Numbered from the stretch's first letter, positions 12,845-22,385 are shown. The stretch is 64,000 bases of DNA from Neobacillus niacini NBRC 15566 (GCF_001591505.1 NZ_BCVA01000004.1:1-64000), one strand, 5' to 3'. Numbers and translations are program-made. The notes: generated from the letters alone by a model not told the origin.

Positions 12845-14539
12845 TTGAAGAATTTTACAAAAAAAATTAAAAACTATTCATTTCGAAGCATTCGTACAAA
12901 AATGGTCCTTTTTTTCCTCATAGTTGCCCTGTTTCCATTACTATTATTCGGTTTGTTATCCTATGGAAAGTCCTCTGAGATTGTGAATAAACAATTTAAT
13001 GATTATGAGCAATTTGCTGTTTCTCAACTCAACGAACAAATTGAAAATATTTTTGAGCAAATGTATGTTGTATCAAAAGATATAAATCAGTATTTATCAG
13101 ATCCCACCTTAGTCATATTACAGGAGGAAATCCCTAGAACATATACTGGGTTTATTGAAATCAAAAACTTTGAAAGATATCTAGAAGCACATAAAACCTA
13201 TGACACAAAGGGAATCTATTTGATTACGAATACAGGTTATTATTATGGAAATAGTCGATTGGATATACATAAACTCTTCAAAAAGCCATTTTGGAAAGAG
13301 ATTAATAGCTTAAAAGATGGAGATCTCTGGATAGGGTTTTATAATACTGATCATTATTTCACTGGTAAAAAGGATGAAAAGATTATCGGGCTTGTTTTTC
13401 CAATTGAAAGTGATTTTGGGGTATTGAAAGGAAGTAAACTTTTAGTTGAAACAAATGCGGAGGAGCTGTTCTCTTACATTGGTTTTCTGGAAAATGATCT
13501 TCACGCTTCTATCACGCTTAAAAATGGTAAGAATCAAGTTGTCTACAAGACAAAAAATACTCAGAAGGAATTGACTACAGACATTATCTGGAATAACCAC
13601 TTTGAAGCCTACGGATGGGATATCCATATTCGTATCCCTAAAGAATATTATTATCAATCATCAACCGTGATTTTACGTTATACGATAGCGGCCATTTTAT
13701 TTTCCATCATCCTTGTATCCGTGCTTGCCGTCGTTTTCTCAGTTCCGCTGACGAGAGGAATTAAAAGTCTAAATTCCTCGATGAAGCGAGTCAGTGAGGG
13801 CAATTTAGATACACAGATACCCATAAGATCTAATGATGAATTAGGAATTTTATCTCAAAACTTTAATGTTATGGTCAATCAAATCAAGGAATTAATCGAG
13901 AAAATCAGCATGACAGAACGTCTAAAAAGGCAGGCAGAATTAAAGGCTTTTCATTATCAAATTAACCCTCATTTATTATTTAACACCTTAAACTCAATCC
14001 AATGGAAGGCAAGGTTATCAGGAGCAAAGGAAGTCCAAGGGATGATCTACCATTTAACAGAGGTTTTACATGAAAATTTAAATTTTGCAGATGAATTAAT
14101 TCCATTAAAAAAAGAACTCAAGACAATCCAACATTACTTGAAGGTCCAAGAGATACGATATGGTCAAACATTTGAATATATAGAGACGATTCATCCCGAA
14201 TGTCTGGACTATTTAATCCCTAGGATGTCACTCCAGCCACTGTTTGAAAATATCTTTTTCCATGCTTTTGAAGATGGCCGAGGTAGAATTGAACTAGAGG
14301 TCACCGCACAACCTGGGTATCTAGAACTTACCTTAACCGATAACGGCAAAGGAATGAATAAAGAAACCATGGATAAGCTTCTCGATCCGAACCATCAGGG
14401 TGTAAATGGGAGAGGAATCGGTGTTTATAATGTCGATCAACGGATAAGGCTTCACTTTGGAAATGAGTATGGACTATCAATTGAATCAGTTGCGGGTATG
14501 AAATCAAGCTTTCGCATTAAATGGCCGAAAAGGAGTTAA
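12845..14539 (+). CDS. Sensor histidine kinase, YesM/LytS-like His_kinase family
   Basis: A membrane sensor kinase of about 564 aa. It has an N-terminal helix (about residues 17-37), an extracellular dCache-like sensor, a second helix (about 280-300), a HAMP domain, the His_kinase motif HYQINPHLLFNTLNSI with phospho-acceptor His370, and a C-terminal ATPase domain (FENIFFHAF, DNGKGM). TTG at 12845 is chosen because GGTGGAG precedes it by 7 nt; the GTG at 12785 lies in a terminator. It pairs with the overlapping response regulator. Such pairs usually sense extracellular sugars, sometimes with a binding protein. Confidence 0.9.
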   Translation: MKNFTKKIKNYSFRSIRTKMVLFFLIVALFPLLLFGLLSYGKSSEIVNKQFNDYEQFAVSQLNEQIENIFEQMYVVSKDINQYLSDPTLVILQEEIPRTYTGFIEIKNFERYLEAHKTYDTKGIYLITNTGYYYGNSRLDIHKLFKKPFWKEINSLKDGDLWIGFYNTDHYFTGKKDEKIIGLVFPIESDFGVLKGSKLLVETNAEELFSYIGFLENDLHASITLKNGKNQVVYKTKNTQKELTTDIIWNNHFEAYGWDIHIRIPKEYYYQSSTVILRYTIAAILFSIILVSVLAVVFSVPLTRGIKSLNSSMKRVSEGNLDTQIPIRSNDELGILSQNFNVMVNQIKELIEKISMTERLKRQAELKAFHYQINPHLLFNTLNSIQWKARLSGAKEVQGMIYHLTEVLHENLNFADELIPLKKELKTIQHYLKVQEIRYGQTFEYIETIHPECLDYLIPRMSLQPLFENIFFHAFEDGRGRIELEVTAQPGYLELTLTDNGKGMNKETMDKLLDPNHQGVNGRGIGVYNVDQRIRLHFGNEYGLSIESVAGMKSSFRIKWPKRS

Positions 14540-14544
14540 TGTTG

Positions 14545-15687
14545 ATGATAAAGGTATTAATTGCAGATGATGAACTCATTGTTCGAAAGGGATTAATGGC
14601 AACGGTCGACTGGAAAAAATTTGGTATGGAAGTAATTGCAGAAGCGCCTAACGGCCAAAAAGCCTGGGAGCTCTTTCAGCAGTATTCCCCTGAACTCGTC
14701 ATAACAGATATTGTCATGCCTGTTATGACTGGAATTGAACTTGCCAGAAACATAAAACAATATTCCCCCACTACTAAAATATTATTATTAAGCTGCCATC
14801 GAGACTTCTCTTTTGCACAGGAGGGGATAAATATTGGTGCTTCAGGCTATATCCTGAAAACGGCCTTTAGTGACCAACAATTTGAAGAATACCTTGGACG
14901 CATTGGGAATGAAATTAATCATACCAATATTCAGCATTCCTATGATTCATCCTATCTAGCAAAGGAATTCTATGAATGGTTATGTGATTTTGATAATTCC
15001 TTTCCCAAGCTAGTGGAGGAACTGTTTTCAAACGAGTGGAAATGGATGGTGAATCCTTATTATATTTATTTAATAAACGGACTAAATAGCATCGATACGA
15101 TTCAAAAGAAAATGTATCGTGGAGAAAAACCATTTACTATAATACCTTGCGGGCATGAACAAGCCTTTATTTTTATTTTGGAAAAGTCAAAAGCAGATTT
15201 TGAACATCTTTTAGTTGAAGCTAGAAGTAAAGATCCCTCCACGCGCTGGATGGTTCATGGCCCAAATCGAGGAATGAAGGAATGGATGGATGGAGTGACA
15301 AATCTTTTTCATAGGTTTAAATTTGAAAAACAATTTAAGGTTTCAATGGAGGATTGGCCGCTTCCCATTCAAAAGGCTGTTCAAATCATGATTCAAGAGT
15401 TAGATCAATCTTTTTCATCAAGCTATATTGCAAGGGAAGTGGGCTTAAGCCGGAGTCATTTTAGCACTATGTTTAAAAAAACAGTTGGAGAAAGTTTTAT
15501 TACCTTTATAGAAAAGCTGAAAGTCAAAGCTGCGTGTGAACTTCTTGAAAATACTTCACTTCCTTTACAAGATATTGGTGAAAAAATAGGCATTCAGGAT
15601 GGAAAGTATTTTAGTAAATGGTTTAAAAAATGTATGGGTAGAACACCTTCGGATTACCGACAAAACAAAAAGGAGAATGTAAGATAA
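14545..15687 (+). CDS. Response regulator with AraC-type output domain (YesN family)
   Basis: Cytoplasmic partner of the preceding kinase. The receiver domain (residues 1-120) has the acidic pocket DDE and phospho-acceptor Asp55 in ITDIVMP. The C-terminal AraC double helix-turn-helix (about 280-380) contains YIAREVGLSRSHFSTMFKK and ends with the GRTPSDYR signature. AAAGGAG at 14529-14535 fits ATG 14545 best; ATG 14539 and TTG 14542 are alternatives. It very likely activates one or both sugar operons flanking it. Confidence 0.9.
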   Translation: MIKVLIADDELIVRKGLMATVDWKKFGMEVIAEAPNGQKAWELFQQYSPELVITDIVMPVMTGIELARNIKQYSPTTKILLLSCHRDFSFAQEGINIGASGYILKTAFSDQQFEEYLGRIGNEINHTNIQHSYDSSYLAKEFYEWLCDFDNSFPKLVEELFSNEWKWMVNPYYIYLINGLNSIDTIQKKMYRGEKPFTIIPCGHEQAFIFILEKSKADFEHLLVEARSKDPSTRWMVHGPNRGMKEWMDGVTNLFHRFKFEKQFKVSMEDWPLPIQKAVQIMIQELDQSFSSSYIAREVGLSRSHFSTMFKKTVGESFITFIEKLKVKAACELLENTSLPLQDIGEKIGIQDGKYFSKWFKKCMGRTPSDYRQNKKENVR

Positions 15688-15765
15688 CAAAATTCCCCTT
15701 TATACCTTATTTCGAGAAAATTCAAACAATAGTACAAAAAGAAGAAGATGATAGTAAGTTCTAGG

Positions 15766-15800
15766 CCGCTTTCATTCAAGTTATAATGAAAGCGGTTTCT
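15766..15800 (+). promoter_or_regulatory. Inverted repeat overlapping -10 and a cre-like site
   Basis: CCGCTTTCATT (15766-15776) and AATGAAAGCGG (15785-15795) form a perfect 11-bp inverted repeat around a TATAAT (15782-15787). TGAAAGCGGTTTCT at 15787-15800 matches the cre consensus at 13 of 14 positions. The site lies 30 bp before the binding-protein gene, so CcpA binding here would block transcription just after the -10. The hairpin could instead end the upstream YesN message. Confidence 0.55.
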
Positions 15801-15829
15801 GATATCTGAAGGAAAAAGAGGAACTAGTG

Positions 15830-17092
15830 ATGAGTAAATTCAGGATAACTGTTCTGGCACTGATTTTAGTTGTTATGGCTGCCTGTTCAGACCAACAATC
15901 TAACAGCAGGGCTGAACAAATTAGGAAGGAAACCAATGAAATAATCGTTCTTCGTTTTGCAACTTGGGATTCAGGAGAGGCACTAGAAATTCAAGAGGCC
16001 ATTGCTAAAAAATTTGAAGAAAAACATCCATTTATCAAGGTGCAGCTGGAGGCATATGGTGATGAGTTTGATCAAAAACTGGCTGCAGCATTCGGTGCTA
16101 AAAATCCTCCGGATGTTATGTATATGTGGAACTTTCCAGCCTATTTTCAATCACTTGAACCGCTTGAAAATTTTATTAGAAGAGACCCTGCTATCGACTT
16201 GAATGATTTTTATCAAGGTCTTTTTAACTATTCTACTATGTATCGAGAACTGTATGGGATGCCAGCCGGTTTTACCACAAGGGTAATCTATTATAACAAG
16301 GATTTATTCGATGCAGCAGGTATTCCATATCCAAAAGACGGATGGACATGGGATGACTTTAGGAGTGTGGCAAAGAAATTAACGAATCCTGCTACCCGGC
16401 AGTTTGGATTTGGGGTAAGACCAGAACCCGATACATTTGATCTTCAAGGGATTGTTTGGAGTAATGGTTCAAGCTTCATTAGTGAGGATGGAAAGAAAAT
16501 CGACAGCTACATGAATAGCCCAGAAACCATTGAATCTATCAAAATGTTTGCAGACATGGTAAAGGAAAAAAGTGCTGTACTTGTTGGAGGTAAAAATCAA
16601 CAAAGTGGTGAAGAGTTTTTTAAAAAAGGCAAGATTGCCATGTGGGAAAGCGGCATTTGGCCATTGGAAAAGTTCAAAAAAGCAAAGGTAAACTTTGGAA
16701 CAGTTGAAATGCCTGCATTTAATGGAAAACCTGTAAGAGGTATTATTTCTTCTTCAGCGATTTCGATTGCAAAGGACTCAAAAAATAAAGATGTAGCCTG
16801 GGAATTTGTGAAGTTTTTCTCCTCTCCGGAAGCGATAAAAATGAGAACAGCAGATTTACCTGTCCGTATCAGCATGGTGAAAGAGCTGCAAACAGATCAA
16901 GACCCATTAATGGGCCCATTCTACAAAATGCTAGAAAGAGCAAATGCTACACCAGCATATCTTCTGACCAAGAATTGGGATGAAATTAATCGAAATTTAT
17001 CTTCCGCAATAAATGCCATCATGCTAGAACAGGATGCGGAAGAATTATTAAACAATGCTGTCATAGATTCAGAGAAATTTATAGGGCAGTAA
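15830..17092 (+). CDS. Orphan ABC sugar-binding lipoprotein, paralogue of the 2902 gene
   Basis: A 420-aa family 1 solute-binding lipoprotein with lipobox VMAAC (Cys19). It is clearly related along its length to the binding protein encoded at 2902 (shared RFATWD, PDVMYMWN and VIYYNKDLFD segments), but no permease gene follows it. ATG 15830 is preceded by AGAGG; a GTG at 15827 is an alternative. It lies directly after the YesM/YesN pair, which suggests either a second ligand receptor for the permeases at 4234-5990 or a sensing partner of the kinase. Both are inference. Confidence 0.88.
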   Translation: MSKFRITVLALILVVMAACSDQQSNSRAEQIRKETNEIIVLRFATWDSGEALEIQEAIAKKFEEKHPFIKVQLEAYGDEFDQKLAAAFGAKNPPDVMYMWNFPAYFQSLEPLENFIRRDPAIDLNDFYQGLFNYSTMYRELYGMPAGFTTRVIYYNKDLFDAAGIPYPKDGWTWDDFRSVAKKLTNPATRQFGFGVRPEPDTFDLQGIVWSNGSSFISEDGKKIDSYMNSPETIESIKMFADMVKEKSAVLVGGKNQQSGEEFFKKGKIAMWESGIWPLEKFKKAKVNFGTVEMPAFNGKPVRGIISSSAISIAKDSKNKDVAWEFVKFFSSPEAIKMRTADLPVRISMVKELQTDQDPLMGPFYKMLERANATPAYLLTKNWDEINRNLSSAINAIMLEQDAEELLNNAVIDSEKFIGQ

Positions 17093-17151
17093 AAAAGGAT
17101 TTAAAGATTTTCTACTATAGATTAAATCAATTTTTACCAGGAGGTATTAAA

Positions 17152-17931
17152 ATGATAACTCAAGATTATTTCGGTTTAGAAGACAAGGTGTGTGTTGTAA
17201 CTGGTGGAGCATCAGGGATTGGATTAGCTGCTGCAACACTTTTAGCTGAAGTGGGCGCTAAGGTGATTATGGTAGATATTCATCAAGAAAACGGTCAAAA
17301 GGCCGCAGCTGAATTACAGAGGAAAGATTATCGGGTGGAATTTTTACAATGTGATGTAAGCAATGGAAACGATTGTATTGCCGTAAGAGACCATATCGAA
17401 ACCAAATACGGTACCATCGATGTCCTTTTTAACAATGCTGGTGTTATCAGAAGAAAAACAGTTGTTGATTTAGAAGAGTCGGATTGGGATTTGGTCATTA
17501 ATGTCTCCTTAAAAGGAATTTATCTCCTTTCTAAATATTTAATTCCTCTTATGGCTAGAGGAGGCGGTGGAAGTATCATTAATACCGGCTCTGGCTGGGG
17601 AATAAAAGGTGGAGACCAGGCAGCGGCTTATTGTGCTGCAAAAGCTGGAGTCGTGAATTTAACGAAGGCGATGGCAATTGACCATGGCCCGCAAAATATT
17701 CGTGTGAACTGTATTTGTCCGGGCGATACCGATACTCCATTATTACGGGATGAAGCGAAGCAATTACAGGTGAAAGAGGATGAATTTTTAGTATCCTCTG
17801 CAAAAGGCCGGCCGTTAGAAAGACTTGGAACACCTAGGGATATTGCCAAGGGAGTTTTATTCCTTGCAAGTGACTTATCAGAGTGGGTAACAGGTACAGA
17901 TTTAATTGTTGATGGCGGCGGTTTAGCTTAA
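17152..17931 (+). CDS. Short-chain dehydrogenase/reductase (SDR)
   Basis: A 259-aa classical SDR. It shows the NAD(P)-binding TGGASGIG (residues 17-24), NNAG, the catalytic Ser in the NTGSGWG stretch, and YCAAKAG with Tyr160 and Lys164. The C-terminus GTDLIVDGGGLA is typical. Asp in VDIHQE after the second strand suggests NAD preference. AGGAGG precedes the ATG. It is the first of a run of genes with the two GcvP-like proteins and a sugar importer, so it probably oxidises a sugar or sugar acid intermediate. Substrate unknown. Confidence 0.88.
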   Translation: MITQDYFGLEDKVCVVTGGASGIGLAAATLLAEVGAKVIMVDIHQENGQKAAAELQRKDYRVEFLQCDVSNGNDCIAVRDHIETKYGTIDVLFNNAGVIRRKTVVDLEESDWDLVINVSLKGIYLLSKYLIPLMARGGGGSIINTGSGWGIKGGDQAAAYCAAKAGVVNLTKAMAIDHGPQNIRVNCICPGDTDTPLLRDEAKQLQVKEDEFLVSSAKGRPLERLGTPRDIAKGVLFLASDLSEWVTGTDLIVDGGGLA

Positions 17932-17989
17932 TTTTTTGTGAAATTTAGAATTTAACACTTACTATTTGAACTACAAGGAGGCAATTTTT

Positions 17990-19375
17990 ATGTCACAAAA
18001 GGTACACCCTTATATTCCAAATATGGTGCCAGAAGTAAGAAATGAGATGCTAAAGGTGATTGGCGCTGAATCGCTCATGGAACTCTATTCAGGCATCCCG
18101 GAAGAGCTGCAGCTTAAGGAAGATTTAAAGCTCCCGCCAGCTTTAACGGAGTATGATCTAAGACGCCATATTGAAGGAATTCTAAATAAGAATACAAGTA
18201 CAAAGGAATATCTAAATTTTTTAGGAGCTGGCTGCTGGCAGCACTTTGTTCCCGCTGTGTGTGATGAAATTAATCAGCGTTCAGAGTTTTTAACAGCCTA
18301 TGCGGGAGAACCATATGAGGACCATGGACGTTTTCAGGCGCTGTTTGAGTATCAAAGTTTACTAGCTGAACTAGTAGATATGGATGTGGTGAACGTTCCA
18401 ACCTTTGATTGGGGGCAGGCAGCGGCTACTTCAATTAGAATGGCAGCCCGAATCACCGGGAGAAAAAAAGTCTTATTAGCAAAGACTGTTGCACCTGAGC
18501 GAAGCAAAATTATCATCAACTATGGAACACCTGAATTAGAATTTGAGTTTGTACAATTTGATACGAAATCGGGGGCAATGGTTTTAGAAGACTTACAAGA
18601 AAAATTAACACAAGAGGTTGCTGCTCTATACTTTGAAAATCCATCCTACCTTGGATTTATTGAGGCGCAGGGAACAGAGATTTCGAATCTATTAAAGGCA
18701 AACGGAACACTGATGGTAGTAGGGGTCGATCCGATCTCTCTTGGAGTTCTGGCACCACCAAGTCATTATGGAGCTGATATCGTTTGTGGTGACCTTCAGC
18801 CGCTTGGCATGCATATGAATTACAGCGGCGGTCAAGCTGGCTTCATTGCATCACATAATGATGTGAAAGTTGTCAGTGAATATCCATCCCGATTGTTTGG
18901 TATTGTCCCTACGGTGAAAGAAGGTGAATACGGCTTTGGAGATGTAGCCTATGAACGAACCTCATTTGCTCAAAGGGAAAATGGAAAAGAATCCGTTGGA
19001 ACACAGACAGCACTATGGGGCATTACAGCCGGAGTCTATTTAGCTTTACTTGGACCAAATGGTATGCAGGAAGTAGGCAAAACCATTATGCAAAATAGCC
19101 AATATGCAGCTCAAGAATTGAATCAAATCGCCGGTGTAACAGGCTCACGTTTAAATACAGCCTACTTCAAAGAATTTATCGTCGATTTTAATCAAACCGG
19201 CCTTTCAGTTGAACAAATTAATCAAAGATTGTTAGAAAAGAAGATTTTTGGTGGAAAGGACCTCTCACAAGAGTTTCCTGAGTTTGGTCAATCAGCATTA
19301 TTTTGTGTAACCGAGGTTCATACAAAAGAGGATATCGATTATTTGGTTCAAGCCATTAAAGAAATTTTAGCGTAA
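17990..19375 (+). CDS. Divergent GcvPA-like PLP-fold protein (GDC-P superfamily, N-terminal half)
   Basis: A 461-aa relative of the alpha subunit of split glycine dehydrogenase. Family features present are FLGAGCWQHFVPA near residue 72, the AATSIRMAARITGRKKVL helix region, and VVGVDPISLGVLAPPSHYGADIV. The conserved REKATSNICTNQ-type segment is replaced by a sequence around KESVGTQTALW, and the DGAT-type motif reads FDWGQAAAT. ATG 17990 has AAGGAGG at 8 nt spacing and is preferred over an upstream in-frame ATG at 17966. True GcvPA works with GcvT and GcvH, neither of which is in this window, so a different reaction is likely. Confidence 0.75.
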   Translation: MSQKVHPYIPNMVPEVRNEMLKVIGAESLMELYSGIPEELQLKEDLKLPPALTEYDLRRHIEGILNKNTSTKEYLNFLGAGCWQHFVPAVCDEINQRSEFLTAYAGEPYEDHGRFQALFEYQSLLAELVDMDVVNVPTFDWGQAAATSIRMAARITGRKKVLLAKTVAPERSKIIINYGTPELEFEFVQFDTKSGAMVLEDLQEKLTQEVAALYFENPSYLGFIEAQGTEISNLLKANGTLMVVGVDPISLGVLAPPSHYGADIVCGDLQPLGMHMNYSGGQAGFIASHNDVKVVSEYPSRLFGIVPTVKEGEYGFGDVAYERTSFAQRENGKESVGTQTALWGITAGVYLALLGPNGMQEVGKTIMQNSQYAAQELNQIAGVTGSRLNTAYFKEFIVDFNQTGLSVEQINQRLLEKKIFGGKDLSQEFPEFGQSALFCVTEVHTKEDIDYLVQAIKEILA

Positions 19376-19403
19376 TGATTGAAAGAAGAGAGGAGCAATC
19401 GAG

Positions 19404-20978
19404 ATGAAAAAAATTCAACGTACAAGTAAGACCCGGGATTTTCACCAAGCAAAATGGAATGAACCGATTATTTTTGAACTTCATCAGCCAGGGGAAAAGG
19501 GCGTGGAGCTGCCACCGGTAAACGAGGATATTGCATTAGCAGTAGGAGATGGAACATCTTCCATTCCAGCAGCGATGCAGAGGCAGAGTAAGCCTAATCT
19601 CCCTGAAATTGGTCAGGCTCGGGTGTTAAGACATTATTTAAGACTATCTCAAGAAACCCTCGGTTCGGACTTTAATGTAGAAATTGGTCAAGGAACCTGC
19701 ACGATGAAGTACATTCCAAAAATTAACGAATTATTAATTCGTGACCCGAAAATGATGGAGCTTCATCCCTTACAGAATGAAGAAACCGTTCAAGGAATCC
19801 TTGAGATTTATTATAAGCTGGACTTATGTATGAGAGAAATTTCAGGAATGGATTATTTCACCTTCCAGCCAAGCAGTGGAACGCAGGCACTGTTTGCGAT
19901 GGCTTCCATCGTCAGAAAATATCATGACCAAAAAGGGGAAGGGGACCAGCGGGATGAAATCATCACGACAATTTTCTCTCACCCTTCCCAGGCAGCAACA
20001 GCAGCCGTAAAAGGCTATAAAATTATTACCTTGCATCCTGATGAAAACGGCTTCCCTGATATTGAAAAATTAAAAGCTGCGGTGTCAGAGCGAACAGCAG
20101 GTTTTGTTGTGGCAAACCCTGAGGATACAGGTATTTTTAATCCAAAAATAAAAGAATTTACTGATATTGTCCACCAGGCAGGCGGCCTTTGCTTTTACGA
20201 TCAGGCAAATGCGAATGGCCTTTTAGGAATCACAAGAGCAAAAGAAGCAGGTTTTGATATGTGTTTCTTTAATCTACACAAAACCTTTGCTGCACCGCAT
20301 ATGTGCGGCGGACCTGCCACTGGTGCGCTTGGTGTGACGGCAGAATTAAAAGAGTACTTACCGGCACCAATTGTTCATTATCAGGAGGGTAAATATCTGC
20401 TCCAGAACGATTTAGAGCATTCCATTGGAAAGGTTCGCTCTTTCCATGGTGTAGCTCAAACGGTATTGCGTGCCTATGCCTGGATTCGTGCACTTGGAGC
20501 TGACGGCATTAAGGAAGTAGCAAAAACGGCTGTGTTAAATAATAACTATATGTATCACAAGGTTTTAGCGATTCGCGGGGCGAGTGCACCGTATGTCAAG
20601 GGACATCGACTTGAACAAGTCCGTTACAGTTGGGAGCAGCTAACAAAAGAAACCGGGGTAACAACAGAAGATATTCAGTTAAGAATGACTGATTTCGGTC
20701 TTCATTACTGGACTAGCCACCATCCTTATATCGTGAAACAACCGTTTACCCTTGAGCCAACAGAGTCTTATTCAAAAGAGGATTTAGACGAGTATATCAA
20801 CGCACTAGAGCAAATCTCAAATGAAGCATATGAAAACCCAGAAATCGTCAAAAGTGCCCCGCATACTAGCACCATTCACAAAATTGACGAGCAAGATTAT
20901 TTGGATCATCCAGAGAAATGGTGTATCACATGGAGAACTTATTTGAAGAAAACAGAAGCATTTAAACTAGTTAAATAG
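19404..20978 (+). CDS. Divergent GcvPB-like PLP enzyme (GDC-P superfamily, C-terminal half)
   Basis: A 524-aa relative of glycine dehydrogenase subunit 2. The CTMKYIPKINE and HPLQNEETVQG blocks and the PLP-lysine motif NLHKTFAAPH (Lys293) are present. However, the canonical SAHGTNPAS segment reads FSHPSQAAT, and the glycine-rich PHGGGGPG reads PHMCGGPA. The C-terminus keeps the EPTESYSKEDLDEYI block. The gene follows the GcvPA-like gene by 28 bp with GAGGAG as ribosome site. The two probably form one heteromeric enzyme that binds PLP but acts on something other than, or in addition to, glycine. Confidence 0.78.
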   Translation: MKKIQRTSKTRDFHQAKWNEPIIFELHQPGEKGVELPPVNEDIALAVGDGTSSIPAAMQRQSKPNLPEIGQARVLRHYLRLSQETLGSDFNVEIGQGTCTMKYIPKINELLIRDPKMMELHPLQNEETVQGILEIYYKLDLCMREISGMDYFTFQPSSGTQALFAMASIVRKYHDQKGEGDQRDEIITTIFSHPSQAATAAVKGYKIITLHPDENGFPDIEKLKAAVSERTAGFVVANPEDTGIFNPKIKEFTDIVHQAGGLCFYDQANANGLLGITRAKEAGFDMCFFNLHKTFAAPHMCGGPATGALGVTAELKEYLPAPIVHYQEGKYLLQNDLEHSIGKVRSFHGVAQTVLRAYAWIRALGADGIKEVAKTAVLNNNYMYHKVLAIRGASAPYVKGHRLEQVRYSWEQLTKETGVTTEDIQLRMTDFGLHYWTSHHPYIVKQPFTLEPTESYSKEDLDEYINALEQISNEAYENPEIVKSAPHTSTIHKIDEQDYLDHPEKWCITWRTYLKKTEAFKLVK

Positions 20979-21004
20979 TCTTTACAAAAAAAGGGGGCAA
21001 AAAA

Positions 21005-22297
21005 ATGAAAAAGTACATGTCGATTATGCTGGTAATGATTCTGTTAATACTATCTGCCTGTTCCAATAAAACAGCGGGGAATGATGAAAAAACGGGAGAT
21101 TCAAAAAATCCTGCAGGGACTATCACTGTATGGGGCTGGGATGTTGCCGCCGCCACTATGGAAGCAGCAGTTAAGGGATTTCAGAAAAAATATCCTGATG
21201 TAGTCGTTAAAGTAGAGGATTTTAATAGCTCCGATTTATACGATAAGGTAACAGTAGGTCTGGCAGCACGAGGTTCGGGATTACCGGATGTTGTGTTAAT
21301 GGAGGATGAACGAATTCCAGGGTACCTGCACCAATTTCCTGAAGGATTCGTAAATTTAGGAAAGCTTGGATATGACCAATATAAAGATTCATTCAATCCG
21401 GCTAAGATTGCAGCCGTTCAGAATAAAGACGGAGACATTATCGCAGCTCCATGGGACATCGGTCCAGCAGGAATGTTCTACCGAGTAGATTTCTTTGAAA
21501 AAGCAAATATTGATCCAAATTCTATCCAAACATGGGATGACTACATTGAAGCAGGGAAGAAAATTAAAGAAGCTACTGGTGCACAGTTATTACCAATTGA
21601 TATACCGAACTATGATGGTGTCTTTCAAATGATGATGCAGCAGCAAGGACTTTCTTATTTCGATAAGGACGGGAAAATTTCCTTGCAATCAAAGGAAGCA
21701 ATCCAAGCTATGGAAGTAATCAAAAAGCTTCATGACGAGGATCTAATCCTAAACAATAAAGGATGGGATGGAATTGTAACCGCAACGGTAAACGGAAGTG
21801 TTGCCACCGTACCTTATGGTGTCTGGTATGCAGGTACGATCATGGACCAAGCACCTGATCTAAAAGGGAAATGGGATGTATTTTATCTGCCAAGCTTTGA
21901 GGAAGGCGGAACTAGATATGCAAACGTAGGAGGATCATCTGTGTTGATCCCTTCATCAAGTAAAAATCAATCTGCTGCCTATGCCTTTGTTGAATTCTTT
22001 ACAACAGATCAAGAATCCCAATTGTTAGGCTTTGAAAAATATGGGCTTTTTCCTTCCTTAAAGGAAACGTATAGCAATCCAATCTTTACAGCTAATAGCG
22101 AGTACTTTAATAACAGTCCAATTTTCAAAAAGTTTGCTGATATTGTTGATCAAGTGCCACAAATTAACGTAAACGAAAACTTTGCAAAAGCAACCAGTCT
22201 TACGAGTCATGCACAAGCAGCCATTTTACTTGAAAACAAATCGGTTGAATCTGGATTAAAAGAAGCTCAACAACAATTGGAAAATGAAATAAAATAG
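21005..22297 (+). CDS. ABC sugar-binding lipoprotein, second importer
   Basis: A 430-aa family 1 extracellular binding protein with lipobox LILSAC (Cys19). It is not a close relative of the two binding proteins at 2902 and 15830; the mature N-terminus GTITVWGWD is typical of CUT1 receptors. A GGGGGC ribosome site precedes the ATG, and the gene lies 26 bp after the GcvPB-like gene. Two permeases follow. The operon context makes its ligand the presumed substrate of the SDR and GcvP-like enzymes. Confidence 0.9.
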   Translation: MKKYMSIMLVMILLILSACSNKTAGNDEKTGDSKNPAGTITVWGWDVAAATMEAAVKGFQKKYPDVVVKVEDFNSSDLYDKVTVGLAARGSGLPDVVLMEDERIPGYLHQFPEGFVNLGKLGYDQYKDSFNPAKIAAVQNKDGDIIAAPWDIGPAGMFYRVDFFEKANIDPNSIQTWDDYIEAGKKIKEATGAQLLPIDIPNYDGVFQMMMQQQGLSYFDKDGKISLQSKEAIQAMEVIKKLHDEDLILNNKGWDGIVTATVNGSVATVPYGVWYAGTIMDQAPDLKGKWDVFYLPSFEEGGTRYANVGGSSVLIPSSSKNQSAAYAFVEFFTTDQESQLLGFEKYGLFPSLKETYSNPIFTANSEYFNNSPIFKKFADIVDQVPQINVNENFAKATSLTSHAQAAILLENKSVESGLKEAQQQLENEIK

Positions 22298-22315
22298 TAG
22301 ATTTTAAAGAGTTAT

Positions 22316-22346
22316 AGAGCTGAGTGTTCCCAATATCCTCAGCTCT
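22316..22346 (+). promoter_or_regulatory. Intercistronic stem-loop after the second binding-protein gene
   Basis: A 9-bp stem (AGAGCTGAG with CTCAGCTCT) lies between binding protein and permease, followed by a mixed CT/T stretch. It parallels the hairpin at 4156 and the one at 52955 in position and may set the binding protein to permease ratio. Confidence 0.55.
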
Positions 22347-22385
22347 CTCTTATTCTAAAATCTAAAAGGCAGGAAGGTGGCTCGG

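Noticed and set aside
17990..20978. Ordinary glycine cleavage system P-protein operon
   Set aside because: GcvT and GcvH are missing, and several conserved P-protein segments are replaced.
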